NCBI RefSeq assembly: GCF_032393985.1
Contig: NZ_CP135918.1
Location: 868,001 to 932,000 of the forward strand
DNA from: Fischerella sp. JS2
GTDB lineage: Bacteria > Cyanobacteriota > Cyanobacteriia > Cyanobacteriales > Nostocaceae
Direction of reading: 5' to 3'
Length of the DNA: 64,000 nt
Below the pieces are notes generated by a model, which saw only the letters and a program-made list of their open reading frames with translations, did no database searches and was not told the origin of the DNA. Positions 1-9,058 of this stretch are shown in pieces; position 1 is the first letter of the stretch, and every line of letters starts with the position of its first letter. The translations under genes and the position numbers were made by a program.

Positions 1-516
1 AATTTAGCGGTTATTTATCTTGCAATCTTGGTGGGTATTCTTTTATTTACCTTTATTAATGTTGTTCCCCAGATTTTCAAAAATCGTAAAATAGAAAGAA
101 ACTTTTCTCGCTTGCGAAACAAACTCTCAAAAGAAAAAGGAACAACTCAAGAGTATTACGAATTAGCTAGTATCTATTCAGAAAAAAAAGTCTATTCTCA
201 AGCGGTGACTCTGTTTCAAAAAGCTCTCAAAGCCGCAGAAGAAGAGGGAGAAGAAAATATAGCTGTGATCTACAATGGGCTAGGTTTCGCTTACTTTGCC
301 CAAGAACAGTATGATTTAGCAATTCGCCAGTACAAAGAGGCGCTGAAAATAAAGCCGGATTATGTTACAGCATTAAATAATCTTGCTCATGCATACGAGC
401 GCAAAAATTTAACTGCTCAAGCATTACAAGCTTACGAAGAAGCACTTAAGTACGATCCGAAGAACTCTACTGCTAAACGACGTGCTGAATCTTTACGACG
501 TTTGGTAACTACGTAA
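1..516 (+). CDS. TPR-repeat membrane-anchored protein (5' end outside window)
   Basis: The reading frame is open to the left edge of the window, so the gene is probably truncated here and its true start is not visible. The visible part starts with a hydrophobic stretch (about residues 1-22 of the visible frame), a probable N-terminal membrane anchor. A basic linker follows, then three or so tetratricopeptide repeats, of which the clearest reads GLGFAYFAQEQYDLAIRQYKEAL. The end is a lysine/arginine-rich helix. TPR proteins of this shape are widespread in cyanobacteria, and some help assemble photosynthetic complexes, but nothing in the sequence fixes a partner. The adjacent downstream DNA holds two hairpins that may end its transcript. 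Confidence in TPR identity is high; the specific role is unknown. Confidence 0.85.
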   Translation, partial: NLAVIYLAILVGILLFTFINVVPQIFKNRKIERNFSRLRNKLSKEKGTTQEYYELASIYSEKKVYSQAVTLFQKALKAAEEEGEENIAVIYNGLGFAYFAQEQYDLAIRQYKEALKIKPDYVTALNNLAHAYERKNLTAQALQAYEEALKYDPKNSTAKRRAESLRRLVTT

Positions 517-581
517 TTATTGTTTGTGGGTTGTTTATGAATGATAGTTGTTCCCATGCTAAACGCGGAAATATTTTAGGG

Positions 582-618
582 AGGCTCTATCTCAAATAAA
601 ATTGAGGAGGCAGAGCCT
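582..618. repeat. Nested inverted repeat (AGGCTCT ... AGAGCCT)
   Basis: Outer arms AGGCTCT (582-588) and AGAGCCT (612-618) enclose a second pair, CTCAA (591-595) and TTGAG (602-606). The element is followed by TATTTGTTATTTTATT, so it could act as a terminator for the TPR gene. It also looks like a dispersed cyanobacterial palindromic repeat. Confidence 0.55.
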
Positions 619-633
619 ATTTGTTATTTTATT

Positions 634-657
634 ATTACCAGGCTTTAGCCTGGTAAT
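634..657. terminator. Perfect 10-bp hairpin after the TPR gene
   Basis: ATTACCAGGC and GCCTGGTAAT form a perfect stem with a TTTA loop. No strong T run follows on the plus strand, although T-rich DNA precedes it, so this may be a processing or repeat hairpin rather than a true intrinsic terminator. Confidence 0.4.
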
Positions 658-754
658 GAGTGAATAATTTGGTCGCTACAGTGACTAATGTTACAGTCTA
701 TTTACACTTAATCGCGGATTTACTGTGATTTTTTGTTACTAAGTTATATATTTC

Positions 755-2107
755 ATGGTTGAGCAACGAAACCAGACACAGTCTGCTAATCAAGCTATTG
801 CAGACGAGATGAAGGCTTATCTGCAAGCATGTTTAGCAAATCGCTACTTCATGGGGTCAGTATTAGTTGCCTGTGCAGGTGAAGTACTCTTGAGTGCAGG
901 CTATGGCATGGCTAACCTTGAACATAATGTTCCAAATATTCCCCAAACGAAGTTCCGTCTCGGTTCCATTACTAAGCAGTTCACAGCAACGGCAATTTTG
1001 CAACTTCAAGAGCAAGGTTTGCTTGAAGTGCATCAAGAGATTTCAGCTTATTTGCCTAACTACCCTAACGGCGAGCAAATTACTATTCATCACCTGCTCA
1101 ACCACACTTCTGGTATTCCCAACTATACAGAATTTTCTAACTTTGAGCAGCAAAAGAAAATCAAGGTAATGTTGGATGATTTGATAGCCCGGTTTAGCAG
1201 TGAACCACTAGAGTTTACGCCAGGTGAAAGCTACCGCTACACTAACTCTGGTTACGTAGTGCTTACTAAGATTATTGAAATAGTCTCTGGTCACTCCTAT
1301 GCCGATTATCTGCAACATCAGATTCTTGAACCTTTAGGAATGCTTGATTCAGGCTATGATCGGCAAGAGTTGATTTTGCCCCATCGAGCTTCGGGCTACA
1401 TTTTCTCTGGCGAAGTATACCAGAATGCAGATTTTGTCGATATATCATGGTCATCGGGCGCTGGGGGAATGTATTCAACGATTGAAGATCTCTATAAATG
1501 GGAGCAAGGGCTTAATACAGATACAGTATTGAGCGCCGAGTCCAGAGAAATGATGTTTACACCCAAGGTCGTGATTCGAGAAGCAGAAAATGGTAAAGGA
1601 TATTACCACGGCTATGGAGGAATTATATGTACTCATTATGGACGCAAGCTTTTGTACCACGGTGGTGGGATTGATGGCTTTAGCACTCGCATTGCTAGAT
1701 ATCCAGATGAACAAGTTTCTATTATTGTGCTTACTAACATTGACGCAGCAGTAGTAGCACCAGTTATATCTATTACGAATGATTTAGCTGCTATTTTATT
1801 TAATCAACCTTATGAGCTGCCTATGCAACGGCAAGTGATTGAACTTGATCCTGCCATTTATGATGCCTATGTCGGACAATATGAACTAGAACCTGGATGG
1901 GTCATGATAGTTACAAAAAAGTCTGATCGCATTTTTACTCAATGGGCTGGACAAGAACGAGTAGAAATGTTTCCAGAGTCTTCAACAAAGTTTTTTTTGA
2001 AGGCGATGGATGCTCAACGTACGTTCGTAGTGGATGAGACAGGCAAGGCATCTTATGTGATTCTGCATCAAGGTGGACGAGATCGTATAGCAACCAGAGT
2101 GAATTAA
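755..2107 (+). CDS. Serine hydrolase of the beta-lactamase / penicillin-binding protein family
   Basis: This 450-residue protein carries the class C beta-lactamase-like (Pfam Beta-lactamase) fold. The SxxK nucleophile motif reads SITK at residues 71-74 and the second motif Y-T-N lies at 162-164. An HGGGIDGF segment near residue 306 replaces the usual KTG/HxG triad element. Such proteins act as D-aminopeptidases, esterases or peptidoglycan peptidases, and true beta-lactamase activity is uncommon. No clear signal peptide is visible, so a cytoplasmic location is possible. The last 100 residues form a separate C-terminal region often seen in these hydrolases. The gene stands alone, with an AT-rich leader upstream and gene-free DNA downstream. 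The substrate cannot be deduced. Confidence 0.88.
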   Translation: MVEQRNQTQSANQAIADEMKAYLQACLANRYFMGSVLVACAGEVLLSAGYGMANLEHNVPNIPQTKFRLGSITKQFTATAILQLQEQGLLEVHQEISAYLPNYPNGEQITIHHLLNHTSGIPNYTEFSNFEQQKKIKVMLDDLIARFSSEPLEFTPGESYRYTNSGYVVLTKIIEIVSGHSYADYLQHQILEPLGMLDSGYDRQELILPHRASGYIFSGEVYQNADFVDISWSSGAGGMYSTIEDLYKWEQGLNTDTVLSAESREMMFTPKVVIREAENGKGYYHGYGGIICTHYGRKLLYHGGGIDGFSTRIARYPDEQVSIIVLTNIDAAVVAPVISITNDLAAILFNQPYELPMQRQVIELDPAIYDAYVGQYELEPGWVMIVTKKSDRIFTQWAGQERVEMFPESSTKFFLKAMDAQRTFVVDETGKASYVILHQGGRDRIATRVN

Positions 2108-2597
2108 AGTTATATTTTGCGTACAGATTCAGATCTGTATCAAAAGTTGAATGATTTGATTTCATTGCCTTAGCCAGTTCTTTAGACAGGAATGTCGGAA
2201 ACACAATGTCCAATGGTTTGACATAGACAACTAATGGAAGATGCGGTGGGCTTCCGTGTACATATTCCTGCTAAAAAATAGCATAATTATGCTATGGTCA
2301 CAACTTGCCGCGATCGCCAGCAACTAGCCATTATCACCTTGCAAGTTCCTAAATGCTAAGGAATTTTACCAAAACGTTAATTTTTATTGAATAACAACAC
2401 AAATGTTGTTTTAGTAGAGCATCCAATCCCAATCAGCAACCACATTTCAAGCATTGTTAGAAGATGTAAACTTACAAGAAGCCAACTACTGCCAGGCTTG
2501 AACATTTGAGAGAATCAAAAACGATTTAATAATTAAACGCTAAAAGTCCACCTCTTATTCAGGCACACTTGGTTTAATTTCAAGGGAGAACACTATC
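2108..2597. other. Gene-free stretch with short decayed-looking coding fragments
   Basis: No intact gene is visible. Short stop-interrupted reading frames (for example MEDAVGFRVHIPAKK at about 2234-2280 and ALLEDVNLQEANYCQA at about 2450-2500) look more protein-like than random and may be remnants of a dead gene. The last part should contain the chlB promoter, and a ribosome-binding site AAGGGAG lies at about 2582-2588. Confidence 0.4.
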
Positions 2598-4124
2598 ATG
2601 AAATTGGCTTACTGGATGTATGCAGGCCCAGCCCATATTGGCACTCTGCGGATCGCCAGTTCTTTCAAAAATGTTCATGCCATCATGCACGCACCACTGG
2701 GCGATGACTACTTTAACGTCATGCGCTCGATGCTGGAACGAGAGCGGGACTTCACCCCAGTAACTGCCAGTGTTGTTGACCGCAACGTTTTAGCACGTGG
2801 TTCTCAAGAAAAGGTGGTCAATAATATTACCCGTAAAGATGCCGAAGAACATCCAGACCTCATTGTTCTTACCCCCACCTGTACTTCTAGTATTCTGCAA
2901 GAAGACTTGCAAAACTTTGTGGAACGGGCGCAGTTGGAAGCCAAAGGTGATGTGATGCTGGCGGATGTGAACCACTATCGCGTCAACGAATTGCAAGCAG
3001 CTGATCGCACTCTCCATCAAATTGTCCAATTTTATATTGAAAAAGCTCGCAAAAAAGGCGAACTTCCAGAAGGCAAAACCGCTAAACCTTCTGTCAACAT
3101 CATCGGTATTTCAACTCTCGGCTTCCACAACCAACACGATAGCACCGAGATGAAACGGTTGATGGCAGATTTGGGGATTGAAGTAAACGCTGTTATCCCC
3201 GAAGGTGCTTCGGTTCACGAGCTGAAAAACTTGCCTCGTGCGTGGTTCAACCTCTGTCCTTACCGGGAACTCGGCTTAATGGCAGCTCGTTACTTGGAAG
3301 CAGAATTTGGGATGCCTTATGTCGACATCACGCCAATGGGAGTAGTGGAAACAGCTCGTTGCATCCGTAAAATTCAGCAGGTAGTTAATGCCCAAGGTGC
3401 TGATGTTGACTACGAAGACTTCATCAACGAGCAAACCCTACATGTATCTCAGGCTGCTTGGTTTTCCCGCTCAATTGACTGTCAGAACTTGACAGGCAAA
3501 AAAGCAGTAGTCTTTGGTGATAACACACATGCCGCCGCGATGACCAAAATTTTGGCCAGGGAAATGGGTATTCACGTTGTCTGGGCTGGAACCTACTGCA
3601 AATATGATGCTGACTGGTTCCGGGAACAAGTTAGCGAATACTGTGATGAAGTCATTATTACCGACGATCATGGTCAAATTGGGGATGCGATCGCTCGTGT
3701 CGAACCTGCTGCTATTTTCGGTACACAAATGGAACGTCACGTTGGTAAGCGTCTGAATATCCCCTGCGGTGTGATTGCTGCACCCATCCACATTCAGAAC
3801 TTCCCTATTGGTTATAAACCATTCATGGGTTACGAAGGTACTAACCAAATTGCCGACTTGGTGTACAATTCCTTTACACTGGGGATGGAAGACCACTTGC
3901 TCGAAATCTTCGGCGGACACGATACTAAAGAAGTAATTACCAAGGGTATATCTGCTGAATCTGACCTCAACTGGACTAAAGATGGTTTAGCAGAATTGAA
4001 CAAAATTCCTGGTTTTGTCCGTGGTAAAGTGAAACGCAACACCGAGAAATTTGCTCGTGAGCGTGGCATCAAAGATATCACAGTTGAAGTGCTGTACGCT
4101 GCTAAGGAAGCTGTCGGGGCGTAG
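2598..4124 (+). CDS. chlB: Light-independent protochlorophyllide reductase subunit B (ChlB)
   Basis: ChlB and ChlN form the catalytic heterotetramer of dark-operative protochlorophyllide oxidoreductase, which reduces ring D of protochlorophyllide to chlorophyllide using electrons from the ChlL ATPase. The length of 508 residues is normal for cyanobacteria. The N-terminus ([15 protein letters not shown]) is diagnostic. Asp36 (in PLGDDYF) matches the aspartate that ligates the 4Fe-4S cluster in the homologous BchB, and Cys95 lies in the conserved TPTCTSS segment. The C-terminal 50 residues ([19 protein letters not shown]) are the conserved light-independent reductase tail. A Shine-Dalgarno sequence AAGGGAG lies 9 nt before the ATG. 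chlL and chlN are not in this window. The gene converges on chlH across a terminator. Confidence 0.98.
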   Translation: MKLAYWMYAGPAHIGTLRIASSFKNVHAIMHAPLGDDYFNVMRSMLERERDFTPVTASVVDRNVLARGSQEKVVNNITRKDAEEHPDLIVLTPTCTSSILQEDLQNFVERAQLEAKGDVMLADVNHYRVNELQAADRTLHQIVQFYIEKARKKGELPEGKTAKPSVNIIGISTLGFHNQHDSTEMKRLMADLGIEVNAVIPEGASVHELKNLPRAWFNLCPYRELGLMAARYLEAEFGMPYVDITPMGVVETARCIRKIQQVVNAQGADVDYEDFINEQTLHVSQAAWFSRSIDCQNLTGKKAVVFGDNTHAAAMTKILAREMGIHVVWAGTYCKYDADWFREQVSEYCDEVIITDDHGQIGDAIARVEPAAIFGTQMERHVGKRLNIPCGVIAAPIHIQNFPIGYKPFMGYEGTNQIADLVYNSFTLGMEDHLLEIFGGHDTKEVITKGISAESDLNWTKDGLAELNKIPGFVRGKVKRNTEKFARERGIKDITVEVLYAAKEAVGA

Positions 4125-4166
4125 GTATATAGTTAGGTTTCAGCTTCAAGCTAGGTATGACATAAG

Positions 4167-4192
4167 AGTGTTTCCTTCTTGGAAACACTTTT
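4167..4192 (+). terminator. Intrinsic terminator of chlB
   Basis: AGTGTTTCC and GGAAACACT form a 9-bp stem with a TTCTT loop, followed by TTTCTTATTCC. It begins 43 nt after the chlB stop codon. Confidence 0.8.
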
Positions 4193-4228
4193 CTTATTCC
4201 TATTAATTAAATAATTTTAAAATTGTAA

Positions 4229-4519
4229 TTTATCAGCAGTAACCAATTACCTAACTGTTCTAATCAAAATAGACTATACACAAGATTAATTACTATTCTC
4301 AGAATACTTCAATTTATCGGCTATTTTATTGTTATTGTTTCTTTTGTTATACAATTTTCCATCTTTCGCACCTTGACTTTTCAATCATATTATGATTCTG
4401 TTTTGTTAGGAGCTTTACTTTATTTAGTTATTAGTTGTACTATAGTATATACTTTTACAGAAGTTTTAATAGCAATTATTGATCTCTTAAGTCGTATAGA
4501 AAAGAATACAAGACTCTAG
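4229..4519 (+). CDS. DUF4282-like small membrane protein frame without an ATG start
   Basis: A 96-codon open frame ends at TAG 4517-4519. It encodes two hydrophobic segments (IGYFIVIVSFVI and LGALLYLVISCTIVYTF) and a C-terminus EVLIAIIDLLSRIEKNTRL, which resembles the end of DUF4282 membrane proteins (E-x-LI-x-L-x-RI-x-E-N). There is no in-frame ATG or GTG before the conserved part; only rare starts such as ATT are available. It could be a small gene with an unusual start, or the 3' part of a decayed gene whose beginning is lost or frameshifted. The family match is my reading of the motif and was not searched. Confidence 0.4.
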   Translation, partial: FISSNQLPNCSNQNRLYTRLITILRILQFIGYFIVIVSFVIQFSIFRTLTFQSYYDSVLLGALLYLVISCTIVYTFTEVLIAIIDLLSRIEKNTRL

Positions 4520-4725
4520 ATAATAAAGTACAGCGAACTCATTGCTGCTATTAGTAGCAAATAATCAATTTGTTAAAAAGTAAATTATTTAGTGCGATCA
4601 CGCGTGCATATGGTTACGAAATACGATCCATTCGCAGTGTAATCTCGATTTGGTAATCGAATTGATTCAACTCGATGTTTGTCTTGGAACTTGGGCTTCA
4701 TAGGTTTATCGGCATAGATCATCTA

Positions 4726-4750
4726 TAGAGACGCGCATGGCGCGTCTCTA
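4726..4750. repeat. Dispersed palindrome TAGAGACGCG-catgg-CGCGTCTCTA
   Basis: This perfect 10-bp inverted repeat with a 5-nt loop lies 27 nt beyond the chlH stop codon. Related copies occur at 8092-8116 (inside chlH) and 13723-13744, so it is a dispersed repeat rather than a gene-specific terminator. Confidence 0.75.
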
Positions 4751-4777
4751 CATTGGGTGTTTCTACATAGTCATAAC

Positions 4778-7700
4778 CTACTCAATCCCTTCAATGCGAT
4801 CCTCAACCTCCTGATACAACTCCCGCAATTTCTCTAAATTACTCTCACTTGTCTCCCAATAACCGCGTCCATTTACTTCCAACAAAGTTGATACAATCTT
4901 GCGGAAAGAATGGGGGTTCATGTTCATCAACCGCTTTTGCATCTCTTCATCCTGGATAAACGTGGTGTTCACATCCTCGTAAACCCAGTTATCAACAGCA
5001 CCAGCAGTCGCACTCCAACCCATTGTGTTTACCAAGCGTTTGGAGAGTTCCCGTACACCTTCGTAACCGTGAGATAGCATCCCTTCGTACCACTTGGGAT
5101 TTAATAATTTAGTACGGGCATCCAAACGCACAGTTTCTGATAGTGTCCGCACTTGGGCATTGGCTGTTGTGGTATCTGCAATGTATGATGCTGGTGTTTT
5201 ACCATCACCACGCAGATTTGCCACAACTTTAGTGGGATCGGAGTCGAAGTAATGAGAAACGTCAGTTAAGCTGATTTCGGAGGAGTCCAGGTTTTGAAAA
5301 GTTACCTCGGCAGTTTTTAAGGTAGTTTCAAATATCTTCCGAGATTCTTCCATCGTACCAGGGTTATCGGCACTAAAAGCAAAGGATTTGCGGTTCAGGT
5401 ACATTTCTTGCAACTCAGCTTCGCTTTCCCAAGTGCTGTTTTCTACCGCCAAGTTGATGTTGGATGAATAGGAACCAGAAGCGTTGGAGAAGACACGAGT
5501 TGCTGCTTGACGTAGATTAATCCCCATTTCTTCTGCTTGTTGCAAAGCGTGTTTGCGGACATAGTTCATTTCTACAGGTTCATCTGCTTCCGCAGCCATT
5601 TTCACGGCTTTATCTAGCAGGTTCATCTGATTGATAAACAAGTCACGGAATACACCAGAACAGTTGATTACCACGTCAATTCTGGGACGTCCCAACTCTT
5701 CTAGGGGTATTAATTCCAACTTGTTGACTCTTCCCAAAGCATCGGGAACCGGACGCACACCCACCATCCACATAATTTGGGCTAGGGATTCCCCGTAAGT
5801 TTTGATATTATCGGTTCCCCAAAGCACAGAGGCAATGGTTTCGGGGTAATTACCACCGTTTTCAGCCCTATGCCTTGCTAGTAGTCTATCAACAACGATT
5901 TTGGCTGATTGTACTGCCGCTTGAGTGGGGATGGCTTGCGGATCGAGGGCGTGTATATTTTTACCTGTAGGTAATACATCCGGATTGCGGATGGGGTCAC
6001 CGCCAGGGCCAGGTAAGACGTACTCGCCTTCTAAACCTTGGAGTAAAGCACCAAGTTCGTTGTCAGCACAAACTTGTTGTAAGCAGAATTCTAAATACTC
6101 AAACAGAGGTTTCAGTGTTGTAGTGTCAACCTTGGTGTAACCTGCTTGATGCAGTGCTTCTACCCAAGGTTCTTTTTTGCCCATATTGAAGAAATTCAGC
6201 TTGGAAACAAAGGAAACTCTGCCCTCTGCATCTGTTTGTTCTTGGACAAGGGCAGAAACTGCGGCGCGGGTTGCCATTGTGATGTCTTGCAGCAGTTGGA
6301 CATCTTCTAAGATGCCGCGATCGCTATTTTTGTAAATTTCGTCGATGTCCCGTCCTACACTGTTGGCGATAATTCGGGGTAAGCTTTGAATTTCTTCTTC
6401 TGGACGATCTAAGCCAGCGATATTTACGAGGGTGGCGACTGCTTCTTCTGCACTTGGAGGTTTACCAATCACATGTAAACCGCAAGGCAACAGTCGCGAT
6501 TCTATTTCCATTAATTTGCGGTAGACCATGCCAACGATATTATCTCGCTCTTCGGCAGACATATCTTTAGCATCGGTTTCTGGCAAATTAATATCTTTAT
6601 CCAAGTTCACCATCCGGCACTTGTCCATAATGGTGTTGACAATGGGAATACCGCGTCCAGTGTCTTTTAAGGTTTGGTAAGAAGCAATTAAATCACTAAG
6701 TTCTTTCAAACCTTTGTATAAACCAGCATTTTCCGCAGGGGGAGTTAGGTAAGAAATAGTTTCCGCATAGCCCCGACGCTTAGCAATTGTGGCTTCGCTG
6801 GGGTTGTTGGCTGCGTAATAATACAGATTGGGAATTGTACCAATTAAATTATCTGGGTAACATTCACCAGACATACCCATCTGCTTTCCTGGCATGAATT
6901 CCAAGGAACCGTGTGTACCGAAGTGCAGCACGGCGTCAGCTTGCCACACTTGTTCTAGGTAGGTGTAGTAAGCAGCAAAACCATGATGGGGACTGGCGGA
7001 ACGGGAGAACAACAGCCGCATCGGATCGCCTTCGTAACCAAAGGTGGGTTGAACACCAATGAAGACATTACCAAAATGCTTACCGTAAATCAGCAGGTTT
7101 TGTCCGTCGCTGTTGAGGTGTCCTGGTGGTGGCCCCCAATTTTCTTCTAACCGTTGGGAGTAGGGGGTGAGTGCTTCATACTCAGGTACAGACATGCGAT
7201 AGGCAATGTTCAGTTCGGGGCTGCTGTACTGGGCTTGGGCATCGTGGATAACTTCTTGCATCAAGGCTTGGGCATTTTCCGGCAAGTCTTGCACGTCGTA
7301 GCCATTGTTTTTCAGGGCTTTCATCACCTCGTAGATGGAACCAAATACATCTAAGTAAGCGGCGGTACCCACATTACCTTTATCTGGCGGAAAGCTGAAA
7401 ACGGTGATGGCAACTTTCTTTTGTAGCTTGGGTTTGCGACGCAGGTTTGCCCATTTGAAGGCGCGTTGGGCAACTGCTTCGATCCGATCTTGGAGAGCGA
7501 TCGCTTTTCCTGTCGCACCATCCCTTCCTGAGAATATAATCGGTTCAATTGCCCCATCTAATTCTGGGATAGCAATTTGCAGTGCCACTTGAATCGGGTG
7601 TAAGCCCAAATCGCTATCCATCCACTCTTCGGTAGTTTGGAATACCAAAGGTAATGCTACCATGTAAGGACGATTTAAGCGCTTGAGAGCTTCAATTGCC

Positions 7701-8764
7701 TTGGGATGATCTTGACGTGCTGGCCCACCTACCAAAGCAAAACCTGTCAAAGATATCACACCATCTACTAAAGGTGACTTGGTAGTTGGTTCGTAAAAGT
7801 AGGCATCTACAGGTTTAGAAAAATCCAAACCACCAGCAAATACAGAAATTACCCGTGCGCCCATAGCTTCTAATTCCTGCACCATTGCCACGTAGTGAGC
7901 ATCATCACCTGTAACTAGGTGAGTGCGCTGCAACACTAAGCCGATACAGGGTGCTAAGGGATCTTGCAAATCTTTGGAAATATCCTTACGGCTGTTGTAC
8001 CAGTTGAGATACTCTCTGACATCCTCAAACATTGTCATTGACAAAGGATGCCAAATACCCATATCTGGGTAAACAACTGGTGCGTCATATTGTAGAGACG
8101 CGCCATGAGGCGTATCGGAATTTTTCAGTACATATTTATCAGCTAGCATCAGCAAGAAGTTTTCCAGGTTTTCTGGTGAACCCCCTAGCCAATACTGAAA
8201 GCTCAACATGAAATTTCTGGCATCCTGTGCTTTTTCCATTGGTAGGAACTTCAGCACTTGTGGCAGAGTCCTTAACAACTTAAGCATCGCATCTTCAAAG
8301 CCAGCGCCGGATTTTTCCTTGCGCTTACGCATGAATTGAGCGATCGCACTCTTAGACTGCCCTAATTGTGCCATTGAGAAGCTGCCCATTTTGTTTAGGC
8401 GCATCACTTCTGGCATTGATGGAAAAACAACAGCAACATCAAGGCGATCGCGATGTGGTTGTACTGCTTCTACTACTTTCTGAGCTAAGTCTTCAATAAA
8501 AATTAGTGAGGCGATAAATATATTGGCAGTCTCGACATCTTTGTTGAACTCCTCGTAGTTTTCTGGTGAACGGAGTTCTTCAATCAAGTAGCCGCTGATT
8601 TCAATCGCCACGTTAGGATGGTTTTTGTTAATGACCCTAACCGCTTGTGACAATGCACTCTGGTATTGGGACTCTAACACGACATAGACCACCTTAATTA
8701 AATGACGCCCTCGCAGATCATCAGGCGCAATGTGTCTAATGGTGGACTTGACGTGGGTGAACAT
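4778..8764 (-). CDS. chlH: Magnesium chelatase subunit H (ChlH)
   Basis: ChlH is the porphyrin-binding large subunit of Mg-chelatase. With the ChlI/ChlD AAA+ motor and Gun4 it inserts Mg2+ into protoporphyrin IX, the first committed step to chlorophyll. The length of 1328 residues is standard. An N-terminal DUF3479-type domain (about residues 1-170) precedes the CobN/Mg-chelatase domain. Recognisable conserved stretches include [53 protein letters not shown] and [18 protein letters not shown]. The gene converges on chlB. A short segment near residue 220 (TPHGASL) is encoded by an inserted dispersed repeat at 8092-8116, which appears tolerated in frame. Identity is certain; regulation is not visible. 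Confidence 0.98.
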   Translation of the reverse strand: MFTHVKSTIRHIAPDDLRGRHLIKVVYVVLESQYQSALSQAVRVINKNHPNVAIEISGYLIEELRSPENYEEFNKDVETANIFIASLIFIEDLAQKVVEAVQPHRDRLDVAVVFPSMPEVMRLNKMGSFSMAQLGQSKSAIAQFMRKRKEKSGAGFEDAMLKLLRTLPQVLKFLPMEKAQDARNFMLSFQYWLGGSPENLENFLLMLADKYVLKNSDTPHGASLQYDAPVVYPDMGIWHPLSMTMFEDVREYLNWYNSRKDISKDLQDPLAPCIGLVLQRTHLVTGDDAHYVAMVQELEAMGARVISVFAGGLDFSKPVDAYFYEPTTKSPLVDGVISLTGFALVGGPARQDHPKAIEALKRLNRPYMVALPLVFQTTEEWMDSDLGLHPIQVALQIAIPELDGAIEPIIFSGRDGATGKAIALQDRIEAVAQRAFKWANLRRKPKLQKKVAITVFSFPPDKGNVGTAAYLDVFGSIYEVMKALKNNGYDVQDLPENAQALMQEVIHDAQAQYSSPELNIAYRMSVPEYEALTPYSQRLEENWGPPPGHLNSDGQNLLIYGKHFGNVFIGVQPTFGYEGDPMRLLFSRSASPHHGFAAYYTYLEQVWQADAVLHFGTHGSLEFMPGKQMGMSGECYPDNLIGTIPNLYYYAANNPSEATIAKRRGYAETISYLTPPAENAGLYKGLKELSDLIASYQTLKDTGRGIPIVNTIMDKCRMVNLDKDINLPETDAKDMSAEERDNIVGMVYRKLMEIESRLLPCGLHVIGKPPSAEEAVATLVNIAGLDRPEEEIQSLPRIIANSVGRDIDEIYKNSDRGILEDVQLLQDITMATRAAVSALVQEQTDAEGRVSFVSKLNFFNMGKKEPWVEALHQAGYTKVDTTTLKPLFEYLEFCLQQVCADNELGALLQGLEGEYVLPGPGGDPIRNPDVLPTGKNIHALDPQAIPTQAAVQSAKIVVDRLLARHRAENGGNYPETIASVLWGTDNIKTYGESLAQIMWMVGVRPVPDALGRVNKLELIPLEELGRPRIDVVINCSGVFRDLFINQMNLLDKAVKMAAEADEPVEMNYVRKHALQQAEEMGINLRQAATRVFSNASGSYSSNINLAVENSTWESEAELQEMYLNRKSFAFSADNPGTMEESRKIFETTLKTAEVTFQNLDSSEISLTDVSHYFDSDPTKVVANLRGDGKTPASYIADTTTANAQVRTLSETVRLDARTKLLNPKWYEGMLSHGYEGVRELSKRLVNTMGWSATAGAVDNWVYEDVNTTFIQDEEMQKRLMNMNPHSFRKIVSTLLEVNGRGYWETSESNLEKLRELYQEVEDRIEGIE
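8092..8116. repeat. Copy of the GAGACGCG palindromic repeat inside chlH
   Basis: GTAGAGACGCGCCATGAGGCG matches the 4726-4750 palindrome with a few changes in the right arm. It lies in frame in chlH and supplies the residues T-P-H-G-A-S-L between two conserved blocks. Confidence 0.7.
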
Positions 8765-8975
8765 GCTTCCTCGGCTCCTTTGATGCGTGTTCTCTACTCT
8801 ATCGGCAATCTCAGTCTTTTTTTATCAGAAAAAGCTTACTGCGTGGTGATTTTGTCGCCTATCTGACACAAAAAGATATAAACAACGAAACATATTGTTA
8901 CAGATTTTGACTAATTTCAAAAGTGAATACTCGCAATTTGTTAATTTTTGTAAATTATTTTAGTTATCACAAACA

Positions 8976-9056
8976 AGGGAGACACGGAAGACAAGGGGGA
9001 CAAGGGAGAAAAATAAGTAAAAAATGACCATTGACCATTGACCATTAACTATTGAC
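8976..9056. repeat. Mixed short tandem repeats just upstream of the lpxB-like gene
   Basis: Two repeat types lie back to back. The first is a purine-rich GACAAGGGG/GGAGACACGGA block (8976-9011). The second is a heptamer block built from TGACCAT / TGACAAA (about 9023-9058). The last unit (GACAAATGAC) supplies the ATG of the next gene. Confidence 0.75.
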
Positions 9057-9058
9057 AA

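Noticed and set aside
4726-4750. Gene-specific terminator of chlH
   Set aside because: The same palindrome occurs inside chlH and elsewhere and lacks a T run, so it is better described as a dispersed repeat.
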